Assembly (NCBI GenBank): GCA_017545325.1
Contig: JAFWOX010000003.1
Location: 22,997-86,996, forward strand
DNA from: Oscillospiraceae bacterium
GTDB lineage: Bacteria; Bacillota_A; Clostridia; Oscillospirales; Oscillospiraceae
DNA: 64,000 nucleotides
Direction of reading: 5' to 3'
Below, in pieces: positions 15,352 to 23,538 of this stretch (the first letter of the stretch is position 1; each line of letters begins with the position of its first letter). The notes below the pieces were generated by a model. That model worked only from the letters and a program-made list of their open reading frames with translations. It did no database searches and had not been told where the DNA came from. The position numbers and the translations under genes are program-made.

Positions 15352-16542
15352 TCAGCCCTTCAGGAAGCGCTCCAGCCGGTCCAGACCGCGCCGGATATTC
15401 TCCATGGAGGCGGCGTAGGTCCAGCGGAGATACTGGGGAGCGCCGAAACCGGCGCAGGGCACCAGGGCCACATTCTCCGCGGAGAGGAAGGCCATGGCGA
15501 AATCGTTCCCGTTACGGATCACCTGTCCCCCCAGCTCCCGGCCGGCCAGGTCCTCCATGTTCATCATAACGTAGAATGCGCCCTGGGGCTTGAGACAGCG
15601 GACGCCGGGGAGAGAATTGATCCGGTCGGCCATATAGTTGCGCCGTTCCTCAAACACCTTCCGCATGCTCTCCACGCTCTCCTGACTGCCGCCGAGGGCT
15701 TCGATGGCGGCATACTGGGAAATGGTGCTGGGGGCGCTGGTGGAATGGCTCAGGAAGTTGGACATGGCCTTGGCCAGCTTGCTGTCGCAGGCGGTATAGC
15801 CGATGCGCCAACCGGTCATGGCATAGGATTTGCTCACGCCGTTCACCAGGATGGTGCGGGCCTTGATTTCCTCCCCCAGCGCGGCGGCGCTGGTGAAGCG
15901 GAGTCCGTCATACAGCAGACGGTAGTAGATCTCATCGGACATGATCCAGAGATCATGCTTCACGCAGACCTGGCAGAGAGCGGCCAGCTGCTCGGCAGAA
16001 TAGAACATCCCCGTGGGGTTGGAGGGGTTATTCAGAATGATGGCCGTGGTGCGGGGAGTGATGGCGGCCTCCAGCGCCTCCGGCTGCAGAAGGAAGCCCT
16101 GGCTTTCGCTGGTCTGCAGGATCACCGGCGTTCCCCCCGCCATGGACACCGCTTCGGAATAGGTGACCCAGTAGGGCGCGGGGATGATGACCTCGTCCCC
16201 GGGATCCAGCATGCAGCAGAGCGCGATATAGATGCTGTGCTTCGCGCCGCTGGCCACAACGATCTCCCCGGGCTTGTAGCTCACGCCCAGGTCGGCCTCC
16301 AGCCGGCTGCATATCGCCTCTTTCAGCGCAGGCATGCCGGAGGCGGCGGTGTATTTGGTCTTGCCGTCCCGGATCGCCCGGATAGCCGCTTCCTTGATAT
16401 TCTCAGGCGTATCAAAATCCGGCTCGCCGGTCCCGAAATTGATCACGTCCTTGCCCTCCGCCCGGAGACGGTTGGCCAGGTCGCTCACTGCCAGGGTGCT
16501 GGATTCATGGACCGCTGCCGCTTTTGCAGAAATATGCCTCAT
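15352..16542 (-). CDS. Class I/II pyridoxal-phosphate aminotransferase (aspartate aminotransferase-like)
   Basis: 396 residues, the usual length. The N-terminal part has INFGTGEPDFDTP, the middle NNPSNPTG, and the PLP lysine lies in VNGVSKSYAMTGWRIGY. These define the aspartate/aromatic aminotransferase subfamily I-gamma. It moves amino groups between an amino acid (likely Asp or an aromatic one) and a 2-oxo acid in the cytosol. The ATG at 16542 follows a weak GGGGGAA site; the open frame upstream is not needed. Promoter and terminator are both visible, so it is monocistronic. Confidence 0.93.
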   Translation of the reverse strand: MRHISAKAAAVHESSTLAVSDLANRLRAEGKDVINFGTGEPDFDTPENIKEAAIRAIRDGKTKYTAASGMPALKEAICSRLEADLGVSYKPGEIVVASGAKHSIYIALCCMLDPGDEVIIPAPYWVTYSEAVSMAGGTPVILQTSESQGFLLQPEALEAAITPRTTAIILNNPSNPTGMFYSAEQLAALCQVCVKHDLWIMSDEIYYRLLYDGLRFTSAAALGEEIKARTILVNGVSKSYAMTGWRIGYTACDSKLAKAMSNFLSHSTSAPSTISQYAAIEALGGSQESVESMRKVFEERRNYMADRINSLPGVRCLKPQGAFYVMMNMEDLAGRELGGQVIRNGNDFAMAFLSAENVALVPCAGFGAPQYLRWTYAASMENIRRGLDRLERFLKG

Positions 16543-16575
16543 AGTTGTTCCCCCAATGCCTGTTAATGAGGTTGC

Positions 16576-16604
16576 ATTATACACGCAAACTTGCAGAAAA
16601 GCAA
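16576..16604 (-). promoter_or_regulatory. Promoter of the aminotransferase gene
   Basis: Minus strand TTGCTT (16599-16604), 17-bp spacer, TATAAT (16576-16581), 33 bp before the ATG. Confidence 0.8.
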
Positions 16605-16686
16605 GGGGTAAACCGGAAAAACCCGAATAAATGCAGGAATGAGGGGCAGGCACATGCAATTTCTTCAGGGAATTACCGCAAGAAAG

Positions 16687-18702
16687 TTAGAGGATCATGC
16701 CTCCCCGGGCTGTGGCGGTGACCCGGCTGCCCAGGTCCACGGTGCGGGATTTTGTGGCCAGACCGGTGGAATCCTCCATCTCCACCTCCACCCGGATATC
16801 TCCCAGAACACCCCGCTCCCGGGCCTCCGCCTTGGCCAGACGGATCGCGGTTTCCCTGGCCAGCTCCTCCGCCTGTTCCCTGGTTCTGACCCGGGTGTTG
16901 GCCTCGGTGGAGCAGACAAAATAGCCCTGGATCCCGTCCGGGGTGTGATTGGGGCGGATCTCCACCTCCACGGCGGCAGCCACGTTTCCCACAATGGCGC
17001 CCACCGCGTTGGCCACTCCGGCATTTTCCGGGATAAAGCAATCCGTGCCCATGGCCTTCGCCACATCCGGAAGAAAGATATGGATCGGCGCGCCGATCCC
17101 CACCAGGGTCGCTCCCGTCAGGAAGCCCGGATCAAAGTATCCGTCGTCCCGCCCCGCCCGGATATCCGCCCAGCGGCTGGAGATCAGCTCAGTCAGGGTA
17201 TTGCCCAGCCCCTTCTGGAGAGAGGGATACCGATCCTGGAGCAGGATGCGGACCAGATTGCAGTAGAGCTTCTTCTTGACGGCGTCATAGACCTCGTCAC
17301 AGAAGCGATCCAGATCCCGGGCCGGGCGCCCCATGCACTGGAGCAGGAAGAGCACCGTCAGCCTGGCTGCCTCCGGATCATAGGAGGTGAAATCGCCCTT
17401 CAGATGCATGATGTCCGTGGGAGTGAGTCCGGAGCGGAGCACCGCGCCCTCCTTTTCCAGGCGCTTCACCTGAAGCTTGTAGATATCCGTATCCATGGCT
17501 GCGGCAGCGTCCCGAAGGGAAAGGGGACCGTTCCGCAGCGCCGCGCAGAAGGCCTGCTCCTCAGCCGTCCAGCCCTCAGCGCCGGAGATGTCCCTCACCA
17601 GCGTGTAGTATTCATGGATGGGGCGGGTATGGACGACCTTTCCCTCCACCAGGGCCCGCAGCTCCTCCAGCACCCGGGGATGCTCCCTGGCCAGCAGGGA
17701 GATGGGGAGGACCCGATCCGTATACAGGGCGATGCGCCCCTTCTCCTGCCGGACGGCGCTGTCCCCGCCCAGGCCGAAGGTGTCGATGAGCACGCCCTTG
17801 ACGAAGGTGCGCCAGCCGCCGATGCGGATCCCGTCCCGCACCCGCACGGGCAGACCGCCTTTGACCAGGGAAACATCGGTGGTGGTGCCGCCCATATCCA
17901 CGATCACGCTGTTGGGCTTGCCGGCCAGCTCCATTCCGCCCAGGACGCTGGCCGCCGGGCCGCAGAGAATGGTTTCCACCGGCCGGAGCCGGGAGAAGCG
18001 TTCATTCATCAGGCTGCCGTCCGACCGCACCACCACGATGGGCGCGGTGATCCCCATTGCGGAAAAGGAGCGGCGGATGGCGTCCAGAAACTCCCGGATG
18101 ATGGGCACCAGGCGGGCGTTCAGCAGGGTGCCGGAGGCTCGCTGGACGCTGTCCAGCCCGCTGAACAGCTCGCTTCCGCAGACGATGGGGATATCCGTAA
18201 GCGCGGAAAAACGCCGCTTCGCTTCCTTTTCCGCCACGGCGCCGTTGTTCATGGCGTATTTTTCCACGATCCCCAGGCCCTCGGCCTGGCTGAGCCATTC
18301 CCGCGCGCCGGACAGGATGGCGTCCCAATCCGGATCCGGCAGGACCTTCCCGTCATATGTGCCGCTGCCGGGACAGGGATAAACATCCTGGGGATCCGTG
18401 ATGCCGTAGGCCGCGCCGACCCGCTCCACAGTCTCTCCATCCTGGCCGATAAACAGGAGCCGGGCCCGGCTGCCCTTGCCCTCTACGCAGGCATTGGTGG
18501 CCAGGGTGGTGGAGAGCGCGGCCATGTCCGCCTGGCGCAGCAGCGCAGGATCCAGCTTGCCCAAGGCCTCCAGAATGCCCCGGGAGAGATCCTCCTTGGT
18601 GGTGAGCGCCTTGGCGGAGGCCAGCACGGCCTTGTCCGCGAAGCGATAGACGACGGCGTCCGTATAGGTGCCGCCGGTATCGATTCCTATGCCCAGTTTC
18701 AT
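16687..18702 (-). CDS. Hydantoinase/oxoprolinase A-type protein (HyuA-like)
   Basis: 671 residues. It opens with GIGIDTGGTYTDAVV, the ATP/phosphate loop of the Hydant_A_N domain, with DMGGTTTDVSLV further on (about residues 270-282), an actin-like second phosphate loop. This is the layout of the HyuA subunit of ATP-dependent hydantoinases and 5-oxoprolinases, which open cyclic amides. No HyuB subunit is adjacent, so it is a stand-alone A-type protein and its substrate is open. GIGAPIHIFLPDVAKAMG near residue 540 is also family-like. It has its own promoter and faces away from the dcw cluster. Confidence 0.88.
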   Translation of the reverse strand: MKLGIGIDTGGTYTDAVVYRFADKAVLASAKALTTKEDLSRGILEALGKLDPALLRQADMAALSTTLATNACVEGKGSRARLLFIGQDGETVERVGAAYGITDPQDVYPCPGSGTYDGKVLPDPDWDAILSGAREWLSQAEGLGIVEKYAMNNGAVAEKEAKRRFSALTDIPIVCGSELFSGLDSVQRASGTLLNARLVPIIREFLDAIRRSFSAMGITAPIVVVRSDGSLMNERFSRLRPVETILCGPAASVLGGMELAGKPNSVIVDMGGTTTDVSLVKGGLPVRVRDGIRIGGWRTFVKGVLIDTFGLGGDSAVRQEKGRIALYTDRVLPISLLAREHPRVLEELRALVEGKVVHTRPIHEYYTLVRDISGAEGWTAEEQAFCAALRNGPLSLRDAAAAMDTDIYKLQVKRLEKEGAVLRSGLTPTDIMHLKGDFTSYDPEAARLTVLFLLQCMGRPARDLDRFCDEVYDAVKKKLYCNLVRILLQDRYPSLQKGLGNTLTELISSRWADIRAGRDDGYFDPGFLTGATLVGIGAPIHIFLPDVAKAMGTDCFIPENAGVANAVGAIVGNVAAAVEVEIRPNHTPDGIQGYFVCSTEANTRVRTREQAEELARETAIRLAKAEARERGVLGDIRVEVEMEDSTGLATKSRTVDLGSRVTATARGGMIL

Positions 18703-18747
18703 CGCTTGCTTCGTCCCTTCTCTCTTCTGATCATCAAAGACGGTATG

Positions 18748-18777
18748 ACTATATCATATTCCGTTTTTCCCGGTCAA
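18748..18777 (-). promoter_or_regulatory. Promoter of the HyuA-like gene
   Basis: Minus strand TTGACC (18772-18777), 18-bp spacer, TATAGT (18748-18753), about 45 bp before the start codon. Confidence 0.65.
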
Positions 18778-18878
18778 CGGAAAGGAGCCCGTGGGCCGTG
18801 TCCAGTTTGGGAGAGGCAGGAAAAAATAATGATTCCGATACTTCTGTCAACCGAATCTTCAACGAATATTCAGACCAA

Positions 18879-18961
18879 TTATCCACAATCGGCGGACCTG
18901 GGCGGCGGGATCAGCCCGGAAAATAGGGGAGTTCTACACAATATCCACAAAGTTATCCACA
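18879..18961 (+). promoter_or_regulatory. Cluster of DnaA boxes
   Basis: Two perfect TTATCCACA boxes (18879-18887 and 18953-18961) flank two near-matches, TTCTACACA (18932-18940) and ATATCCACA (18941-18949). The last three lie within 30 bp in the same orientation, an arrangement suited to cooperative DnaA binding. No dnaA or dnaN gene is in the window. Confidence 0.6.
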
Positions 18962-19088
18962 AAACCGGAGTGAATGGGGAGCGGAAAATATCCATTTTCG
19001 GTAAACATAATGCGATTCTATCCACTTCCGGAATGACGCCGCGGCAGGCAGCGGAAAAGGGATGGGATGGCCCTCCACCCAACAGAAT

Positions 19089-19102
19089 CGAACAAATGTT
19101 CG
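19089..19102 (+). promoter_or_regulatory. LexA (SOS)-type operator
   Basis: CGAACAAATGTTCG fits the Gram-positive SOS-box consensus GAAC-N4-GTTC exactly and is the centre of a larger palindrome with 11-bp arms (19085-19108). It lies about 80 bp upstream of the mraZ -35 hexamer, so repression of that promoter would have to be indirect or via another promoter. Confidence 0.55.
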
Positions 19103-19184
19103 ATTCTTTACCTGAAGATTCCGGATATCGGCAGAAAACTTCTGGATTTCAGACTTTTTTTCTTCAATAGAAGGAACAAAACTA

Positions 19185-19213
19185 TTGCAATCAGGAAACA
19201 GAAACAGTATAAT
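19185..19213 (+). promoter_or_regulatory. Main promoter of the dcw cluster
   Basis: TTGCAA (19185-19190), exactly 17 bp, TATAAT (19208-19213). Transcription should begin near 19220, giving a leader of about 48 nt before the likely mraZ start. Confidence 0.88.
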
Positions 19214-19214
19214 G

Positions 19215-19264
19215 GGGGACGAAGTGGGACTGAATGGCGGAAAATGAAACGAAGTGGGGGATTA
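19215..19264 (+). repeat. 10-bp-phased MraZ-type binding repeats
   Basis: Decamers begin at 19215, 19225, 19235, 19245 and 19255 and open GGGGA, TGGGA, TGGCG, TGAAA and TGGGG. The TGGGN-N5 period matches the MraZ-binding repeats known ahead of mraZ in E. coli. Placed between promoter and gene, they predict autoregulation. Confidence 0.65.
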
Positions 19265-19267
19265 CCC

Positions 19268-19684
19268 TTGACCGGCAAATATACACACGGCCTGGACGCC
19301 AAGGGGCGGCTGATCATCCCGGCGCAGATGCGTCGGGAGCTGGGCGAAGTGTGCTATGTGGTCCGGGGCTCGGACAAATGCCTGCTGGTATACTCCGAGG
19401 AGGGCTGGGCGAAATTCTGCGCCCAGTTCGAAGGGATCCGCCTCTCCGATTCCAGCGCCATGCGGTATATCTTCGCCAATTCCGCCACCTGTGAGCTGGA
19501 TGCCCAGGGGCGGATCCTTGTTCCCAATGAGCTCCGGAAGTACGCGGGGATCGAGAAGGATGTCACCATCATCGGTCTTCCCGGCAGGGCGGAGCTTTGG
19601 GACAGCGAGGAATACAACCGGGCGGAGGAGGCCTGCTTCGCGGAGAAGAGCATGGCGGAGCTGTATAAGGAACTGGGCCTGTGA
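19268..19684 (+). CDS. mraZ: Transcriptional regulator MraZ
   Basis: 138 residues if translated from the TTG at 19268, which gives the family N-terminus (M)TGKYTHGLDAKGR and has GGGGG 8 bp upstream. An ATG at 19244 in the same frame is an alternative with a poorer ribosome site. Two SpoVT/AbrB-like halves are visible: DAKGRLIIPAQMR near residue 10 and DAQGRILVPNELR near residue 78. MraZ binds repeats ahead of its own operon and tunes division and cell-wall genes. Its stop overlaps the rsmH start (GTGA). Confidence 0.9.
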   Translation: MTGKYTHGLDAKGRLIIPAQMRRELGEVCYVVRGSDKCLLVYSEEGWAKFCAQFEGIRLSDSSAMRYIFANSATCELDAQGRILVPNELRKYAGIEKDVTIIGLPGRAELWDSEEYNRAEEACFAEKSMAELYKELGL

Positions 19685-20610
19685 GCGGGTTCTCCCATGA
19701 GCCGGTCCTGCTGAAGGAATGCCTGGAAGGGCTGAATATCCGCCCGGAAGGGATCTATCTTGACGGTACCGTGGGCGGCGCGGGACATTCCGGCGCCATC
19801 GCGGCAAGGCTGGGCGGCGGAAGACTCATCTGCGTGGATCGGGATGAGGAAGCGCTGCAGGCTGCGGGAGAGCGGCTGAAGCCCTGGAAGGACCGGGTGA
19901 CCCTGGTCCATTCTAATTTCGACCGGGTGCCGGAGATCCTGGATGAGCTGGGTATCGCCGGGGTGGACGGGATGCTGTTCGACCTGGGCGTCTCTTCCCC
20001 TCAGCTGGATGAAGCCGGGCGGGGGTTTTCCTATCAGAAGGACGCTCCGCTGGATATGCGCATGGACCGGTCCTCCGCCCTCACCGCGGCGGAGATCGTG
20101 AATACCTGGCCCGAGGAGGAGCTGAAACGCATCCTCTATACCTATGGGGAGGAGCGCTATGCTCCGCGGATCGCGGCGGCGATGGTCCGGGCGCGGGAAC
20201 GGGGCGGCGTGAACGGCACCCTGGAGCTGGCGGAGCTGATCCGAAGGGCCATGCCCGCAGCCGCTCTCCGGGAAAAGCAGCATCCGGCGAAACGGAGCTT
20301 CCAGGCCATCCGTATTGCGGTGAACGATGAGCTGGGCAGCGTGGAGCGCCTGCTGGACCGGGCGCCGGATCGCCTGAATCCCGGCGGCAGGATCTGCGTC
20401 ATCAGCTTCCACTCCCTGGAGGACAGGCTGGTGAAGCAGGCCTTCCATAAGCGGGTGGACGGATGCACCTGTCCCAAGAGCCTTCCGGTTTGCGTCTGCG
20501 GTTTCAGGCAGACTCTTCGGCTGGTTGGCTCGGCCAAAGCGGGCAAAGAAGAACTGGAACGAAATCCCCGGTCGCGGAGCGCAAGACTCCGCATCGCGGA
20601 GCGGGTATAG
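19681..20610 (+). CDS. rsmH: 16S rRNA (cytosine-1402 N4) methyltransferase RsmH
   Basis: 309 residues, GTG start overlapping the mraZ stop by 4 bp. It shows the family landmarks: FSHEPVLLKECLEGL, YLDGTVGGAGHS (the SAM loop), FDLGVSSPQLD, and CVISFHSLEDR near the C-terminus. It methylates cytosine 1402 in the decoding centre of 16S rRNA. It is the usual second gene of the dcw cluster. Confidence 0.97.
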   Translation: MSGFSHEPVLLKECLEGLNIRPEGIYLDGTVGGAGHSGAIAARLGGGRLICVDRDEEALQAAGERLKPWKDRVTLVHSNFDRVPEILDELGIAGVDGMLFDLGVSSPQLDEAGRGFSYQKDAPLDMRMDRSSALTAAEIVNTWPEEELKRILYTYGEERYAPRIAAAMVRARERGGVNGTLELAELIRRAMPAAALREKQHPAKRSFQAIRIAVNDELGSVERLLDRAPDRLNPGGRICVISFHSLEDRLVKQAFHKRVDGCTCPKSLPVCVCGFRQTLRLVGSAKAGKEELERNPRSRSARLRIAERV

Positions 20611-20630
20611 CAGGAGAGGGGAAGAGCAGA

Positions 20631-21170
20631 TTGGCGGATTATCTTTATGGAAACGCCGCGTATACCTTCGGGACGGCAGCCCCGGCTGAGGTCCCGGTAT
20701 TTCCGGAAATACCGGTCAAGGAGCCTGTGCCTCAGGTCGTTCCCCTTCCCCGGGAGGGGGAGCTCGTCCAGACAGGCGTAAAGGCTGAGCCCCGGAGCAG
20801 GGTGCAGATCTCCCTGTTCGTGCTCATCTTTATTCCCGTTTTGCTGGCCTGCGCGGTACTGCTCCTGGGCAGCTATATGCGCCTGAACACCCTTTCGAAT
20901 GAGTCCGCCGCCATGGTCAGAGAGCTTCAGGAGCTGAAGACAGACCATAACCGGCTGGAGATCCGGTATGAGAGCACCTTCGATCTGGCCGAGGTGGAGA
21001 CCTATGCCAAATCAGCTCTGGGCATGGTCAAGGCCGGAGCGGACCAGACCACCTTCGTGCGCAGTACGGAGGGGGATAAGGCGCAGATCCTGGGGAAACA
21101 GGGCTTCCTGGCCGACTGGGAGCGGAAGCTGGACACCCTTGTCCGCCGGATACAGGCATACTTCCGCTGA
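20631..21170 (+). CDS. ftsL: Cell-division protein FtsL-like (septum formation initiator family)
   Basis: 179 residues from a TTG start behind GGAGAGGGG; no ATG exists early in the frame. A Pro/Val-rich cytoplasmic region of about 60 residues is followed by one membrane segment (about 63-84), then a leucine-heptad coiled coil (LSNESAAMVRELQELKTDHNRLE) outside the membrane. Topology and position between rsmH and a class B PBP define it as FtsL, which with FtsB/DivIC and FtsQ activates septal synthesis. The sequence itself is poorly conserved, as usual. Confidence 0.82.
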   Translation: MADYLYGNAAYTFGTAAPAEVPVFPEIPVKEPVPQVVPLPREGELVQTGVKAEPRSRVQISLFVLIFIPVLLACAVLLLGSYMRLNTLSNESAAMVRELQELKTDHNRLEIRYESTFDLAEVETYAKSALGMVKAGADQTTFVRSTEGDKAQILGKQGFLADWERKLDTLVRRIQAYFR

Positions 21171-21231
21171 GGAGGAGCGTATAGTTCACCGGGAATAACA
21201 GAGAACACAGCCTCGGAAAAGGAATGATGAT

Positions 21232-23538
21232 ATGGCAGTCATCACAGAACTGAACAGAAAACCGGATCCCAACGCCGTCAGTAAGGGACAGGCGAACCGC
21301 CGCACAGCGATCCTTCTGGTGCTGTGCGGTATCGCTGCATTTGCGGCCCTGATTGCGCAGCTTGCGAAGATCATGATCCGGGAGCACGATCACTATGAGA
21401 GCGCCGCGGTGGAGAACCAGGTGCGCAGCACCGTTGTGACCGCCTCCCGGGGGACCATATACGATACCCAGGGAAAGATCCTGGCCCAAAGCGCCACGGT
21501 AGAGACCATCTATATCAGCCCTGTGGAGATGCGGAAATACGAGGAGGACCCCGAGCTTATCGCCCGGGGCCTTTCGGCTATCCTGGATGTGGATTACGAC
21601 TGGGTGATGAAAAAATGGGACCGTACGGACTCCTGGTATGAGACCGTGATGAAAAAGGCGGAGAAGGAGCTGGCGGACCAGGCGCGGGCCTTCAAGAATG
21701 AGAACAGCCTGAAAAGCCTGCATATCATCGAGGACACCAAGCGCTACTATCCCTACGCCAGTCAGGCGGCCCAGGTCATCGGCTTCGTGGGGACGGACAA
21801 CTACGGGCTGGAGGGGATCGAGGCGGTTTACGACTCCCTGCTGGAGGGGGAGAACGGACGCATCGTCCGGGCTACCACGGCAAGAGGCACGGATATGCTG
21901 TACACCGGATACGAGGACTACCGTGACGCGGTGGACGGACAGAGCCTGGAGCTCACCATTGACAACACCATCCAGTATTACCTGAAGAAGCATATGGAGC
22001 AGGCCATCCGGGACTATGAGATCCGCAGCGGGGCCATGGGCATCGTGATGGAGGTGGATACCGGAGCGATCCTGGGGATGTGCACGCTGCCGGACTACGA
22101 CTGCAACGACTACCTCACCCTGAACGAAACCTACAGCCTGCAGCTGGAGAAGGCCAGAGAGACGGGGGAGATGACCGATGAGGAGCTGGATGAGCTGGCC
22201 TATTCGCTGCTCATGAAGCAATGGCGCAACCGGGCCATTGCGGATACCTATGAGCCCGGCTCCACCTTTAAGATCTTTACCCTGGCCTCTGCTCTGGAGG
22301 ACGGCATCGTTTCCGACGGAGATAATTTCCGCTGCGACGGCAGCATGATGGTCCGGGGCCGTAAGGAGGCCCTGCACTGCTGGCGTCACTCGGGCCACGG
22401 GGATCAGACCCTGACCGAGGCCGCCCAGCATTCCTGCAATGTGGCCTTCGCCACCCTGGGGCTCCGCCTGGGCGCAAAGAGATTCTACGATTATATGGAG
22501 GCCTTCGGCTTCTTCGATCCCACGGGAATCGACCTGGGGGGCGGGGAGGCTACCAGCATCTGGTGGTCCAGATCGGTATTTGAGGATCCCAACAACTATT
22601 CTCAGCTGGCTTCCGCCTCCTTCGGCCAGACCTTCAACATCACTCCCATTCAGCTGATCACCGCGGTTTCCGCCGTGGCCAACGGGGGCTACCTCATGAA
22701 GCCCTATGTGGTCAAGCGGGTCCTGAATCCGGACGGATCGGTGGAGAAGAGCGTTTCGCCTACGGTGGTGCGGCAGGTCATCAGCGAGGAGACCTCAAAG
22801 AAGGTCTGTGAGATTTTGGAGAGCGTGGTCAGCGCCCCCGGCGGCACCGGCAAGAATGCGGGCGTCGCGGGGTACCGGATCGCCGGCAAGACCGCCACCT
22901 CCGAGAAGGTCGGCCAGGCCTCGGATGAATACATGGTTTCCTTCGTGGGCTTCGCCCCGGCGGACGACCCCAAGGTCGCGGTGCTGGTGATCCTGGATAA
23001 TCCGGATCCCGCCTCCGGCGTTTACATCAGCGGCGGCGCCATGGCCGCCCCGGCGGTGGGCAATATCCTGGCGGATATCCTGCCCTACCTGGGCGTGCAG
23101 GAGAACAGCGGCAGCGCGGCGGTGAACGCCATCGTTCCCAATGTGAAATCCCGCAGCGTGGCGGACGCCCGGCGAAAGCTGGAGGACTCCGGCTTCCGGG
23201 TGAAGGTCGTGGGGGATGCGGAGGAGGTTTCGGACCAGGCTCCCGTGCCAGGCCTGCGCATCGCGCTGGGCAGCGAGGTGATCATCTATGCCGGAGAGAG
23301 CAAGCCCGGCAATATGATCACGGTGCCCAACATGGTGGGCAAGAGCTACCGGGCGGCCCTGCAGTATTTTGAAGCCTTCGGCCTGTTCGTGCGGACCTCG
23401 GGGGTGCCGCCGACGGATTCCAAGACCATTCAGGTCCAACGCCAGAGCCTGGAGCCGGGCTTGCAGGTAGCCTACGGTACGGTGATCGAAGTGGGTCTGT
23501 ATGACAGCGATACTTCCATTATGGAGACACGAGGATGA
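21232..23538 (+). CDS. Class B penicillin-binding protein with two PASTA domains (FtsI/SpoVD-like)
   Basis: 768 residues. One membrane anchor (about 23-45), a dimerisation domain, then the transpeptidase: Ser344-x2-Lys347 (STFK), Ser401-Cys-Asn403, and a third motif reading Lys553-Thr-Ala555 where KTG is usual. Two PASTA repeats occupy about residues 634-696 and 700-764, as in SpoVD and PBP2x. It cross-links septal or spore-cortex peptidoglycan. Whether it is the vegetative FtsI or the sporulation SpoVD cannot be settled; it is the only class B PBP in the cluster, which favours a division role. Its stop overlaps murE by 4 bp. Confidence 0.92.
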   Translation: MAVITELNRKPDPNAVSKGQANRRTAILLVLCGIAAFAALIAQLAKIMIREHDHYESAAVENQVRSTVVTASRGTIYDTQGKILAQSATVETIYISPVEMRKYEEDPELIARGLSAILDVDYDWVMKKWDRTDSWYETVMKKAEKELADQARAFKNENSLKSLHIIEDTKRYYPYASQAAQVIGFVGTDNYGLEGIEAVYDSLLEGENGRIVRATTARGTDMLYTGYEDYRDAVDGQSLELTIDNTIQYYLKKHMEQAIRDYEIRSGAMGIVMEVDTGAILGMCTLPDYDCNDYLTLNETYSLQLEKARETGEMTDEELDELAYSLLMKQWRNRAIADTYEPGSTFKIFTLASALEDGIVSDGDNFRCDGSMMVRGRKEALHCWRHSGHGDQTLTEAAQHSCNVAFATLGLRLGAKRFYDYMEAFGFFDPTGIDLGGGEATSIWWSRSVFEDPNNYSQLASASFGQTFNITPIQLITAVSAVANGGYLMKPYVVKRVLNPDGSVEKSVSPTVVRQVISEETSKKVCEILESVVSAPGGTGKNAGVAGYRIAGKTATSEKVGQASDEYMVSFVGFAPADDPKVAVLVILDNPDPASGVYISGGAMAAPAVGNILADILPYLGVQENSGSAAVNAIVPNVKSRSVADARRKLEDSGFRVKVVGDAEEVSDQAPVPGLRIALGSEVIIYAGESKPGNMITVPNMVGKSYRAALQYFEAFGLFVRTSGVPPTDSKTIQVQRQSLEPGLQVAYGTVIEVGLYDSDTSIMETRG

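Larger units (their letters stand above)
18703..19267 (+). promoter_or_regulatory. Long divergent intergenic control region ahead of mraZ
   Basis: These 565 bases hold no convincing gene. They contain the HyuA promoter at the left, then several DnaA-box-like sites (18879-18961, with a weaker one at 19018), a LexA-type palindrome (19089-19102), an AT-rich stretch (19125-19200), a consensus-like sigma-A promoter (19185-19213), and 10-bp-phased repeats (19215-19264) just before the likely mraZ start. Base composition is visibly richer in A+T than the flanking genes. Confidence 0.7.

Noticed and set aside
18932..19026. CRISPR-like direct repeats
   Set aside because: The repeated TATCCACA units are 8-9 bp, irregularly spaced and have no spacers of constant length; they are DnaA boxes.
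18703..19267. A chromosomal replication origin
   Set aside because: DnaA boxes are present, but dnaA, dnaN, recF and gyrB are not in the window and no clear unwinding element adjoins the boxes. A regulatory role is the simpler reading.
19108..19317. Small hydrophobic minus-strand protein overlapping the mraZ start, possibly a LexA-controlled inhibitor
   Set aside because: It is antisense to the promoter and mraZ start, has no ribosome site, and its hydrophobic stretch comes from the AT-rich promoter region.
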